Counted from the first letter of the stretch, positions 1 through 7,304 are shown. The stretch: 8,297 bases of DNA from an uncultured Clostridia bacterium (GCA_937911885.1 CALDPW010000137.1:1-8297); one strand, 5' to 3'. The notes: a model not told the origin generated them from the sequence alone. Program-made: numbers and translations.

Positions 1-1
1 C

Positions 2-3000
2 GAAACCCGTTCTTATATTAAATTTGACAACGGAGACGGATCGTTTATTGAACTTAATTACTCAACAAATCAAATTGTTATTAAGTTTATGGCTTCCGAC
101 TTTGCTGCGGGTGGATCAACACTCGACGAAGAGGGTGCTTATGCATATGGTAATTATGTTGCTAACATAATTGAACAATTTGATGTTACAACTCAAATTA
201 AAACATATTATGATATTAGCAAACTAATTATTGATGAAGGAAACATTGGTGGAACCTTATATGGTGAAGTTAATGGTAAACAAATACTAGATAACAATGG
301 TTATGGCTTAATTGATGATGGCGACCAAATAACATTTGTTTCAGCTCCTGGTGTTGGATACGCACATATCGATTACACCGATATTGAAAGAAATGCAGAG
401 GGAACTCATACAATTTTGGCTAATACTGTTCGTTATACAACCGAACCTATTGAAGGAAATGCTAATTTTGTAACCAACTTTGAAAGAATGGGTTACGAAA
501 TCAAGTTGATTCTTGGTGAAAACGGAACTGTAACTTTATATAATTATGACTATAACAGAGGTGAATATATTGAAGGCGTAACATATTCTGAAGCCGGAAC
601 ATATGTAACAACTGTTCGTCATGGATATATATTAAAAATTGATGTAAAATCTAAACCAGGTTTTGCAATCGAAAGTGTTACTCCAATTAATATGCCAGAA
701 GATACTTCGGTAACCATTCCAGATAATATTTATGTTAAAAACCTAGAGTTTGCAAACGTAACCGGACCATTTGATGTTGATATGAAGTTCCGTCGTGAAC
801 TTTGGACCGATCATCCAAGCGATTCGCTTTCGGGTTCAGGCACAAAAGATGACCCATATCTAATAACTAATGGACATGATTGGGGATATATTGCAAACCA
901 AGTTAACTTAAATGGTGTTACATTTAATGATGTTTACTTCTTAGTAAAACCAGAAAATGGCAATGTAATTGATCTTGATCAATATTACTTTAACCCAATA
1001 GGAATATCTAACGATAGTGCTAAACAATTTAAGGGAATTATTATGGGTGACTTTAATATCATTCATAATACCAAAATTGAAAGTGCATCAACAAAAGTTG
1101 GATTCTTTATTGAACAGTATGGAATTGTTGAAAATTTAACCTTTAAAGATGTTATGGTAACATCTAGTGCAAAAGGTGCCTATGTTGGCGCTATTGCATC
1201 ACACAACTATGGATCATTAACAAATATTCAAGTAACCGGAACTGTTGACGGTGCAGGATATGTTGGTGGTTTGGTTGGTATTAATAAAATTGGTGGCGTT
1301 ATAACAAAAGTTAAAAATATGGCAAGCGTAAGTTCAACTGATGCTGCAGCCGCAGGTATTGCTGCTGAAAATCAAGGCGAAATTTACGATGCGCTAAACG
1401 TTGCAATTATTACTAACGAAGCTGGCAGCGCAGGTGGTATTGTTGCAAACAATATTAACTATGGCAAACTTGAAAGAGTTAACAATACAGGAAGTGTAAA
1501 TGGAAAAACTTATGCAGGTGGTATTGTTGCTTCATACGATTCAGGTGATATTATTGATGCATATAACACTGGAAAAGTAACAGGATTAACTGCTGCAGGT
1601 GGCATTGTTGGAACCAAAGTTTCAACAAATGAAACAGCATTTAACTTAACCAATGTTTACAACACTGGCTCAGTTTCTGCTTCAACAACTGGTGGCATTT
1701 ATGGTGTTGCTAGTGGGGCTACTAACAACTTTAATAATGTTTACTACATTAATATTTATGGTGGAAATAGCGAACAAATTAATGCAGAAAGTAAATCTTA
1801 TGCAGAATTAAAATCTATTGATACATTTAATGATTACAACTTTAACACCGTTTGGGGTATTAACGAAAACTTCAACGATGGAAATCCATATTTGCGTTCT
1901 GCAAATACTTGGGATAGCTGGGATGATTTTGCACTTGAAATTATTCCAGATGAAAGTGGTGTATATCATATTACAAATGCCGAAGAACTTGCTTGGGTAA
2001 GTGTTCAAAGCAATATTGATCCTAACTTTAGCGATTCAAAAACATTTGTTTTAGATACAAACATTAATTTATATGGACATTACTTTACCCCAATTTCAAC
2101 AAATGCAGATATTGATTTTGCATTTAATGGAAACTTTGATGCTAATGGATATTCAATTTATGGATTAACAATTGAAACCAACTATCAATCAAATTTTGTT
2201 AACTATGTTGGCTTATTTGGTTATGTTGATGGTTCTAAAATTATTAATTTAAAACTTGAAGATTCATATATCGATGTTACTGATAAACCAATTGAACAAA
2301 TTTATGTTGGAGCATTAGCAGGTGTAGCTAATAATGCAACAATTAGATTAGTTGATGTAAATAAAACAGTTAACACAAGATTAGGTGAAATTGTTATTAA
2401 GTCTAATAGCAGCCAAACAACATCTGCAAGCGTTGGTGGATTTGTTGGAAGTGCTACACAAACAACTATCGAACATGTTACAAATTATCTAAATGTTAGT
2501 GCAAACGAACAAAATGTTTCTCTTGGTGGATTTATTGGTAGTGTTTCAGGAAATGTTACAATAGATCAAATTTCAAACTCTAACAACTTAACTATTACAC
2601 AAGCACAATGTGTTGGTGGAATAATTGGATCAATGGTAAATAACAACAATTCGTTAACAAATGCATTCTTTAACGGAAACATTGTTGCATCTTCAACCTC
2701 GGTTTTAGGTGGAATTGTTGGACAAATTGGCAGTGGAGTTAATGTTGTTAAATATACTTATGCAAATCCAACAAACTTTAATGTTAGCGCAACAACAATT
2801 GGTGGTGTAATTGGTGTATTGCCAACTTACACAACTTCTGCAGTAACAAATGCAGATAATGTTGCATACAACTACTACAATTCTTCAATGGGATTAAATG
2901 TTAAACAAGGTGTTGGAAAAGCTGGTTCTACAAATTATGGCTCTTTTGCAACAACATTCTATGTTGATCGTGCTGAACAAAAATCTTCAGTTGAATTAAA

Positions 3001-3781
3001 AACTGAAAGCACATATAAAACTTGGAATTTTGATACAATTTGGGCAATAGACTATGAAGGTAGCAACTTAAATAACGGATTCCCATTATTCTTCTATAAC
3101 AATACCTATCAAGTTGTAAATGTAACCGTAACTCACGAACTTTACGAAGTTGATGGTGTAGAATATGGTGAAGTTGTTCGTAGAAACTTTAACAACGATG
3201 GAACACAAAGCGAAAGAGTTGTTAAAACACATGATGTTACTGAACAAGTATATGTTCTAAACGGAAACTATATTGGATTTGACGTTGTTCCTTATGAAGA
3301 AGGTGTTATTGATACTGTTATGGTAGATGGTGTTGTTCAAGTTGGACGTAACCAAGAATATGTTCAATTTGCAAAAACAACAACTCCTCATACAATTGAA
3401 GTTTACTTTATAAGAAAATTATATGAACTAACAATTAAAGGCGTAATTACTGCCGATGATGGGCTAGAAGTTGATAGTAATGCGTTAATTACTGCAATGC
3501 TTCGAAATACCAGAACTGGAACAGCATATTTAATTACCTTAACAAATGGACAATCCAGAACTCTATATGATATTGCTCGTGGCGATTATGTTCTAATAGT
3601 AAATCCTCCTATGTATTACGATGTTTATACTCGTTACGATGAGGAAAGCACAGAAGAAGATAATGTGTTGGGAGTTTCAACAACATTTAGTTTAATTCCA
3701 ACAGCAACCGATGCATATATCACAGTAACAATTAACAAATCTCACGATAGATGGTTAAATGATTCAAATCATAACTTTTAA
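2..3781 (+). CDS. Large extracellular GLUG-repeat surface protein (5' partial)
   Basis: The reading frame is open from base 2, so the ATG at 89 is internal and the true start lies upstream of the window; 1259 residues are visible. Order seen: two beta domains resembling bacterial-repeat/InlB-type domains (about 236-508 and 509-799), GLUG module 1 (about 833-1897), GLUG module 2 (about 1925-3097), a third beta domain (about 3125-3421), and a prealbumin/carboxypeptidase-regulatory-like domain (about 3422-3620) leading to the tail WLNDSNHNF. GLUG rungs are recognisable as [VAL]GG[ILF][VI]G followed by an N-x-G-x-V-like turn; I count about seven in module 1 and six in module 2. Each module opens with a DDPYLI- or GVYHI-type header and closes with a W-F/Y-rich segment ending near NPYL or GFPL. 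Asn, Thr, Gly and Ser are abundant and I find one Cys, which suits an exported beta-helix. A role in adhesion or host/polymer contact is inferred from the fold; the ligand is unknown. No sorting signal or membrane segment is present at the C-terminus. Confidence 0.9.
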   Translation, partial: ETRSYIKFDNGDGSFIELNYSTNQIVIKFMASDFAAGGSTLDEEGAYAYGNYVANIIEQFDVTTQIKTYYDISKLIIDEGNIGGTLYGEVNGKQILDNNGYGLIDDGDQITFVSAPGVGYAHIDYTDIERNAEGTHTILANTVRYTTEPIEGNANFVTNFERMGYEIKLILGENGTVTLYNYDYNRGEYIEGVTYSEAGTYVTTVRHGYILKIDVKSKPGFAIESVTPINMPEDTSVTIPDNIYVKNLEFANVTGPFDVDMKFRRELWTDHPSDSLSGSGTKDDPYLITNGHDWGYIANQVNLNGVTFNDVYFLVKPENGNVIDLDQYYFNPIGISNDSAKQFKGIIMGDFNIIHNTKIESASTKVGFFIEQYGIVENLTFKDVMVTSSAKGAYVGAIASHNYGSLTNIQVTGTVDGAGYVGGLVGINKIGGVITKVKNMASVSSTDAAAAGIAAENQGEIYDALNVAIITNEAGSAGGIVANNINYGKLERVNNTGSVNGKTYAGGIVASYDSGDIIDAYNTGKVTGLTAAGGIVGTKVSTNETAFNLTNVYNTGSVSASTTGGIYGVASGATNNFNNVYYINIYGGNSEQINAESKSYAELKSIDTFNDYNFNTVWGINENFNDGNPYLRSANTWDSWDDFALEIIPDESGVYHITNAEELAWVSVQSNIDPNFSDSKTFVLDTNINLYGHYFTPISTNADIDFAFNGNFDANGYSIYGLTIETNYQSNFVNYVGLFGYVDGSKIINLKLEDSYIDVTDKPIEQIYVGALAGVANNATIRLVDVNKTVNTRLGEIVIKSNSSQTTSASVGGFVGSATQTTIEHVTNYLNVSANEQNVSLGGFIGSVSGNVTIDQISNSNNLTITQAQCVGGIIGSMVNNNNSLTNAFFNGNIVASSTSVLGGIVGQIGSGVNVVKYTYANPTNFNVSATTIGGVIGVLPTYTTSAVTNADNVAYNYYNSSMGLNVKQGVGKAGSTNYGSFATTFYVDRAEQKSSVELKTESTYKTWNFDTIWAIDYEGSNLNNGFPLFFYNNTYQVVNVTVTHELYEVDGVEYGEVVRRNFNNDGTQSERVVKTHDVTEQVYVLNGNYIGFDVVPYEEGVIDTVMVDGVVQVGRNQEYVQFAKTTTPHTIEVYFIRKLYELTIKGVITADDGLEVDSNALITAMLRNTRTGTAYLITLTNGQSRTLYDIARGDYVLIVNPPMYYDVYTRYDEESTEEDNVLGVSTTFSLIPTATDAYITVTINKSHDRWLNDSNHNF
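833..1897 (+). repeat. GLUG beta-helix module 1 (protein-level repeats)
   Basis: This part of the surface protein starts with a GSGTKDDPYLI header, then a segment typical of the lid of GLUG proteins (NPIG, GIIMGDFNIIHN, VGFF). About seven rungs follow, including YVGGLVGINK, SAGGIVANN, YAGGIVASYDSG and AAGGIVGTK. It closes with VYYIN, AELKS, NFNTVWGI and NPYLR. At the DNA level two rungs share the 17-mer GCAGGTGGTATTGTTGC (1430-1446 and 1514-1530), and a third is near-identical at 1595-1611. Confidence 0.8.
1925..3097 (+). repeat. GLUG beta-helix module 2 (protein-level repeats)
   Basis: This is a second copy of the module 1 architecture. The header is ESGVYHITNAEELAWV, then a TPIS...FNGNFDANGYSIYGL lid and VGLFGYVDGSKIINL. 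About six rungs follow (YVGALAGVANN, SVGGFVGSA, SLGGFIGSVSG, CVGGIIGSM, VLGGIVGQIGSG, TIGGVIGVL). It closes with VELKTES, NFDTIWAID and NNGFPLFF, which parallels the end of module 1. Sequence divergence between the modules suggests an old duplication or independent acquisition of standard modules. The only Cys I found in the visible protein is in the fourth rung. Confidence 0.8.
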
Positions 3782-3784
3782 GTT

Positions 3785-3816
3785 AAAAAGCACTCGAACA
3801 ATCGGGTGCTTTTTTT
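3785..3816 (+). terminator. Rho-independent terminator of the surface protein gene
   Basis: A 13-bp stem (arms 3785-3797 and 3802-3814, one G-U pair at 3794/3805) with the loop ACAA is followed by a T run through 3816. It begins 3 bases after the stop codon. Confidence 0.93.
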
Positions 3817-3838
3817 AATACAAATTTTAATTTGTCTA

Positions 3839-3867
3839 TTGAAATAAGTGTTTTTGTAATATATAAT
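3839..3867 (+). promoter_or_regulatory. Sigma-A-type promoter of the GNAT gene
   Basis: The -35 is TTGAAA (3839-3844), followed by a 17-bp spacer and the -10 TATAAT (3862-3867). Transcription would start near 3874, giving a leader of about 20 bases. The ribosome binding site GAGAGG (3881-3886) lies 7 bases before the ATG at 3894. Confidence 0.82.
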
Positions 3868-3893
3868 AATTTTGTAAAACGAGAGGTTTATAA

Positions 3894-4529
3894 ATGGCAG
3901 AAAGTTTATTAACACGTATATTTAGAGAAAAAATTTTAATAAAAGAACAACGAGCACAGCAATATTTGAAACAAAATTTGGTTGCTGCACATGTTAGATA
4001 TGGAGCGATTAGCAAAACTAGAGCAACTGGATCAATTTTGTATTTTAAAAAAGCAAATTCAAATCAAGAATCATTGCGACGTGAATCAAGCAAACATTCT
4101 TTAGTATTGTTAGCATCTGGTAATGAGCGACTTGCTCATGTTAAAGCTCTTATTGATGAAAATTTGGATGGAAACTATAAAATTGCCAGTGTTGCACTAT
4201 ATCATATTGATGAAGAAACTCAAAAACTTAGTGTTGATATGATTAAAACCTACGAAAATTATCAAAACAAAGGCATTGGCAGTGCAGTAATGGATTTTAT
4301 TAAGGATATTGCCATTGCTTCAAAATGTAAAACTGTTGAATTGGATAGTGTTAGAAAAGCTGTAGGATTTTATGGTAAAAAAGGATTTAGAACAGCTGAA
4401 GCACAAGTTTGCTCTAAGGATTCGTTAACAACAATGGTTTGGGATGTTGATGGTAATTATACAACGAATAGTTTTACTGTTAATGAATTAAATTTAATGA
4501 TGCAACGTGGTAGAAATATGTTAAAGTAA
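3894..4529 (+). CDS. GNAT-family N-acetyltransferase
   Basis: The 211-residue product carries the GNAT acetyl-CoA-binding signature. Motif A is seen at about 115-140 with QNKGIG at 124-129 (the Q/R-x-x-G-x-G/A pyrophosphate loop), followed by the helix AVMDFIKDIA. Motif B is at 156-165 (AVGFYGKKGF), a common ending for this fold. The family transfers an acetyl group from acetyl-CoA to an amine of a small molecule or protein; the acceptor here cannot be told. About 90 N-terminal residues come before the recognisable core. The first 35 or so are basic and helical and match no domain I know; a further 30 residues follow motif B. No signal peptide or membrane segment is seen, so it should be cytoplasmic. 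The start is supported by GAGAGG 7 bases upstream and a consensus promoter. It has its own promoter and terminator, so it appears to be monocistronic. Confidence 0.88.
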   Translation: MAESLLTRIFREKILIKEQRAQQYLKQNLVAAHVRYGAISKTRATGSILYFKKANSNQESLRRESSKHSLVLLASGNERLAHVKALIDENLDGNYKIASVALYHIDEETQKLSVDMIKTYENYQNKGIGSAVMDFIKDIAIASKCKTVELDSVRKAVGFYGKKGFRTAEAQVCSKDSLTTMVWDVDGNYTTNSFTVNELNLMMQRGRNMLK

Positions 4530-4557
4530 AAAGCTAGAAATTATTCTAGCTTTTTTT
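4528..4557 (+). terminator. Rho-independent terminator of the GNAT gene
   Basis: A hairpin with core arms AGCTAGAA (4532-4539) and TTCTAGCT (4544-4551) and the loop ATTA is extended by A-T pairs into the stop codon. A T run (4551-4557) follows. Confidence 0.92.
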
Positions 4558-4561
4558 GTTT

Positions 4562-4590
4562 TTGATATGGTTATTTTTAAAACATATATT
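4562..4590 (+). promoter_or_regulatory. Putative promoter of the YkvI-like gene
   Basis: TTGATA (4562-4567), a 17-bp spacer and TATATT (4585-4590) form a good sigma-A match directly after the preceding terminator. The predicted start at about 4596-4598 leaves only 7-9 bases before the ATG at 4605. The region is AT-rich, so chance matches are possible. Confidence 0.55.
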
Positions 4591-4604
4591 TAATAAACTA
4601 AAAT

Positions 4605-5621
4605 ATGAAACAATGTTTTATTTTAGTATGTTTAATAATATCAAACATAATTGGTGCAGGATTTGCAACAGGAAAAGAAATATATATTTTTTTTACTAGG
4701 TTTGGAAGTGTTAGTTTTGTTAATATTATACTTGCATGTATTTTGTTTTATAAGTTTATAAATTTATATTTAACAAAAGGGAAAACACATTGTCCAAAAA
4801 ATATATATCAAGCAAATATTATTATGTTTGGTAAATATAATACACAATTTGGTATGTTTTATTTTTTGTGTTATTTAATAGTTATATCTGCTATGTTTGC
4901 CGGTGTTACAGAACTATGCAATTTGTTATTTAATCGCCAAATTGCGAATGTTTTAAGCGTTTTAACAGCTGTTGTTTGTTTGGTTGTTAGTGTGGGTGGA
5001 ATCAAAAAAATAAACACAATTAATAGTTGGTTTTTACCTATTACAGTATTATTGCTAATATTGTGTGCAATTTTTAATATAAAGGGAATTTCTTTAAACA
5101 TTAATAATACAAACAATGTTTTTTATTCAATTTTTAGTGTGATTAGTTATGTTGGTATTAACACTTTGCTGTGTGCAAATTTATTGTTGTTGGTGGGTAA
5201 GGATTATAGTATAAAAATAATAAAAGTTAGTGCATTTGTTAGTGTTTTGATTTTGGGAGTAATAATATCACTTTTTAATATTGTTATGTTAAATGGTGTT
5301 TCAAATATTAATATGCCAATGATAAGTTTAGCATTAAAAGTAAATACCACTTTTGGGTTGTTGGTTATGTTTGGGGTTTGGTTCTGTATTTGTTCAACTA
5401 TAACATATTACACATATATATTAGCTCAGTATATTAGAATAAAATCAGGTAAAACCCACATAAAAAATGCATTAATAATATTTGTTGCATATGTAATTAG
5501 CTTATTTGGTTTTGATAAAATTATAACATTTTTATATCCAATAATAGGAGTGGTGGGGATAGTATTTACCATAATTCTAAAATATAAAACACAGCCATTG
5601 TGTGCTATGCAAAAAAGATAA
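4605..5621 (+). CDS. YkvI-family (COG3949-like) membrane transporter
   Basis: The 338-residue, very hydrophobic protein has about ten predicted membrane segments. The N-terminal signature GAGFATGKEI (17-26) matches the GAGFASGQE-type motif of Bacillus YkvI-like proteins. These belong to the wider LeuT-fold/APC group, in which an unwound first helix binds substrate and ion. Other family-like features are PMISLA (237-242) and YPIIGVVGIV (311-320). The length is normal for the family. The transported substrate is not established for this family and cannot be inferred here. The start at 4605 is chosen because the family motif sits about 16 residues in, leaving little room for another start. It has no Shine-Dalgarno sequence and a promoter almost abutting the ATG. 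The gene has its own terminator and converges on the ABC operon. Many Leu/Ile codons are TTA/ATA, in keeping with the AT-rich genome. Confidence 0.82.
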   Translation: MKQCFILVCLIISNIIGAGFATGKEIYIFFTRFGSVSFVNIILACILFYKFINLYLTKGKTHCPKNIYQANIIMFGKYNTQFGMFYFLCYLIVISAMFAGVTELCNLLFNRQIANVLSVLTAVVCLVVSVGGIKKINTINSWFLPITVLLLILCAIFNIKGISLNINNTNNVFYSIFSVISYVGINTLLCANLLLLVGKDYSIKIIKVSAFVSVLILGVIISLFNIVMLNGVSNINMPMISLALKVNTTFGLLVMFGVWFCICSTITYYTYILAQYIRIKSGKTHIKNALIIFVAYVISLFGFDKIITFLYPIIGVVGIVFTIILKYKTQPLCAMQKR

Positions 5622-5646
5622 AAACCAAGGAAATTCCTTGGTTTTT
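5620..5646. terminator. Bidirectional terminator between convergent genes
   Basis: The GC core arms CCAAGGA (5625-5631) and TCCTTGG (5635-5641) have an AAT loop and are flanked by A-run/T-run pairs that extend the stem. On the plus strand TTTTTT (5642-5647) follows. On the minus strand the hairpin is followed by TTTTTATCTTTTTT. It overlaps the TAA of the YkvI-like gene (5619-5621) and lies about 20 bases after the stop of the minus-strand permease gene, so it can serve both transcripts. Confidence 0.9.
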
Positions 5647-5665
5647 TGTGTGTTTTTTAAAATAT

Positions 5666-6481
5666 TTATTTTACATTTCTCGATTTTTTTACGGCTTTTT
5701 CAACCCAGGCAACAGCAAAATACATAATTGCAGCTAAAACGCATAATATAACCGTGCTTGCCATAACCAAATCTAATTTAAACACTTGGCTACCGTTAAC
5801 AATTAAATATCCTAGCCCAGCACTAGATACTAAATATTCGCCCATAATTGTTCCTACCCAAGTAAGACCAATATTTATTTTTAACACTGAAATAAAATCG
5901 AGTAGAGCATTAGGTAAAACTAATTTTGTTAAAATTTGAAATTTGTTTGCTCCCATACTTTTTAACAACAATATTTTATTTTTATCACAAGCCAAAAACG
6001 AATTTAACATGCTAATTATTGTAATAATTATCATAATTAAAATATCCATAGCAACAATTGCCCCAGTTCCAGCGCCAATCCAAATAATTAATAGTGGGCC
6101 CAAAGCAATTTTTGGCAAGCTGTTTAAAACAACAATATATGGATCCAAAATTTGTCTAATGGTTTCGTTCCACCATAATAATATTGCAATAATACTGCCA
6201 GAAATGGTTGCAATAATAAAGCCAATAATGGCTTCATAAAGGGTTATTCCAATATGATAAAACAATGTTCCATTTGTTAATAAAATATTAATTTGCTTTA
6301 AAATGCGTGATGGCGAACTTAAAATAAAAGTATCAATAAGATTCCAAATTGCTAACAATTCCCACATTAAAAAAATCAAAACCAAAAGAGCAAGTTGAGT
6401 AGCAACAATAATTATTTTTTTGTTTCGATTCTTCTTTAAATAAGCCATATATTCTTTTGAATAGTTCTTATCCTTTTTCAT
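5666..6481 (-). CDS. ABC transporter permease, NitT/TauT (SsuC/ThiX-like) type
   Basis: The 271-residue inner-membrane subunit is of the BPD_transp_1 type, with about six hydrophobic segments (near residues 23-45, 82-103, 113-135, 140-160, 195-220 and 236-258). The EAA loop that docks on the ATPase is at about 173-190 (KSMGANKFQILTKLVLP, with the conserved G). Family-typical motifs for nitrate/sulfonate/taurine/HMP importers are SSPSRI (55-60), LPKIALGPLLIIWIG (122-136) and EYLVSSAGLGYLI (215-227). The substrate cannot be decided among sulfonates, nitrate-like anions and thiamine or flavin precursors. Its ATG overlaps the last 14 bases of the ATPase gene. A good Shine-Dalgarno, GGAAGGA (6496-6490), lies 8 bases upstream inside that gene, so the two subunits are translationally linked. 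The basic N-terminal 22 residues are cytosolic. Confidence 0.92.
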   Translation of the reverse strand: MKKDKNYSKEYMAYLKKNRNKKIIIVATQLALLVLIFLMWELLAIWNLIDTFILSSPSRILKQINILLTNGTLFYHIGITLYEAIIGFIIATISGSIIAILLWWNETIRQILDPYIVVLNSLPKIALGPLLIIWIGAGTGAIVAMDILIMIIITIISMLNSFLACDKNKILLLKSMGANKFQILTKLVLPNALLDFISVLKINIGLTWVGTIMGEYLVSSAGLGYLIVNGSQVFKLDLVMASTVILCVLAAIMYFAVAWVEKAVKKSRNVK

Positions 6482-7211
6482 CGCTTAATTCCTTCCAAAT
6501 TATATCAAAATATTTATTAAAGTTAGCGTCATCGCGTCTTTGCATAGGAGTGGATCCATTTAGTTTTATTGTGTGAATATTCTTAACCGAACTTGGTCGT
6601 TTTGTTAACACAATTATTCTATCCGACATGCTAATTGCTTCCGATATATCATGTGTAACCAAAATTGCTGTTATATTTTCCGTTTTTAAAATGTTATAAA
6701 CATCGTCGCACACTTTCAATCTTGTTTGAAAGTCCAGTGCACTAAAAGGTTCATCCAAAAGCATTATTTTGGGTTTTAAGGCAAGTGTTCTAATAAGCGA
6801 CACTCGCTGACGCATTCCACCACTTAGCTCGTGTGGATATTTGTTAATAAATTCACCTAAGCCATACTTATTTAATAAGTTTAGGGCATAATCAACATTT
6901 TTTTGATTTGTTGTTTTGTTTATTTCAAGTCCTATTAAAACATTTTTTTTAATATTTCGCCATTCTAGTAGGTGGTCTTTTTGAAACATATATCCAGCTT
7001 TGTGTTCTTCGAATAAATTGCCAACAATTTCGCCTGTTAAAGGAGTTAATAATCCAGAAATTAGTGATAAAATAGTGGTTTTTCCACATCCGCTTGGTCC
7101 AACTATCGAAATTAATTCGCCATTATTAACTTTAAAATTAATATTTTTTAATGCTTCAGTTTCGCCATTTTTACTAAAATAATTAAAGCAAACATTTTTA
7201 AGTTCTAACAT
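6468..7211 (-). CDS. ABC transporter ATP-binding protein, NitT/TauT (SsuB/ThiZ-like) type
   Basis: The 247-residue nucleotide-binding subunit energises the adjacent permease. All catalytic motifs are intact: Walker A GPSGCGKT (38-45), Q-loop YMFQKDHLLEW (Q77), signature LSGGMRQR (129-136), Walker B IMLLDEP (149-155), D-loop SALD (157-160) and H-loop THD (H187). The Q-loop wording and the short C-terminus are typical of the SsuB/TauB/ThiZ group. I chose the ATG at 7211 over the in-frame GTG at 7226. GGAG (7220-7217) sits 5 bases before this ATG, and the protein then begins MLELKNVCFNY as family members do. No gene for a substrate-binding lipoprotein lies in the operon, which has only ATPase then permease. 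Transcription likely starts inside the upstream palindrome. Confidence 0.94.
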   Translation of the reverse strand: MLELKNVCFNYFSKNGETEALKNINFKVNNGELISIVGPSGCGKTTILSLISGLLTPLTGEIVGNLFEEHKAGYMFQKDHLLEWRNIKKNVLIGLEINKTTNQKNVDYALNLLNKYGLGEFINKYPHELSGGMRQRVSLIRTLALKPKIMLLDEPFSALDFQTRLKVCDDVYNILKTENITAILVTHDISEAISMSDRIIVLTKRPSSVKNIHTIKLNGSTPMQRRDDANFNKYFDIIWKELSDEKG

Positions 7212-7229
7212 AATTTCTCCAAACACTTT

Positions 7230-7252
7230 TTATTAGAACTAGGTTCTAATAA
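7230..7252. promoter_or_regulatory. 23-bp palindrome, candidate operator of the ABC operon
   Basis: Two perfect 10-bp arms, TTATTAGAAC (7230-7239) and GTTCTAATAA (7243-7252), flank TAG. The palindrome lies 18 bases upstream of the ATPase ATG and covers the transcription start expected from the upstream -10 box, the classic place for a repressor. It has no T run and does not look like a terminator. The cognate regulator is unknown. Confidence 0.65.
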
Positions 7253-7255
7253 TTC

Positions 7256-7285
7256 ATAATATTATTAATATAAAAATTATGTTAA
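7256..7285 (-). promoter_or_regulatory. Putative promoter of the ABC operon
   Basis: On the minus strand, TTAACA (7285-7280), an 18-base spacer and TATTAT (7261-7256) give a moderate sigma-A match. The predicted start at about 7249 lies within the palindrome. The sequence is AT-rich, so the exact boxes are uncertain. Confidence 0.45.
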
Positions 7286-7304
7286 TTGCGAAAATCATTT
7301 ATTA

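Noticed and set aside
89..91. ATG at 89 as the start of the surface protein gene
   Set aside because: The same frame is open back to base 2 with matching beta-rich sequence, and no ribosome binding site precedes 89. The gene begins outside the window.
1190..2830. CRISPR-like or tandem DNA repeat array
   Set aside because: The recurring GGTGG-ATTGTTGG-type strings are in-frame GLUG codons of variable spacing and sequence, not direct repeats with unique spacers.
4687..4694. T8 run in the YkvI-like gene as a phase-variation tract
   Set aside because: Runs of this length are common in AT-rich genes, and the frame is intact across it. No repeat-number evidence is available.
5943..6239. 98-codon plus-strand open frame inside the permease gene
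   Set aside because: It lies antisense to a well-supported permease and has no promoter or ribosome site. Its hydrophobic composition mirrors the permease codons.
7224..7226. GTG at 7226 as the start of the ATPase gene
   Set aside because: It adds five residues that include the Shine-Dalgarno GGAG itself. The ATG at 7211 has proper spacing and gives the usual family N-terminus.
7255..7281. CATAAT/ATTATG inverted repeat in the divergent gap
   Set aside because: The 6-bp arms of almost pure A/T do not extend, and such matches are expected by chance in this AT-rich gap.
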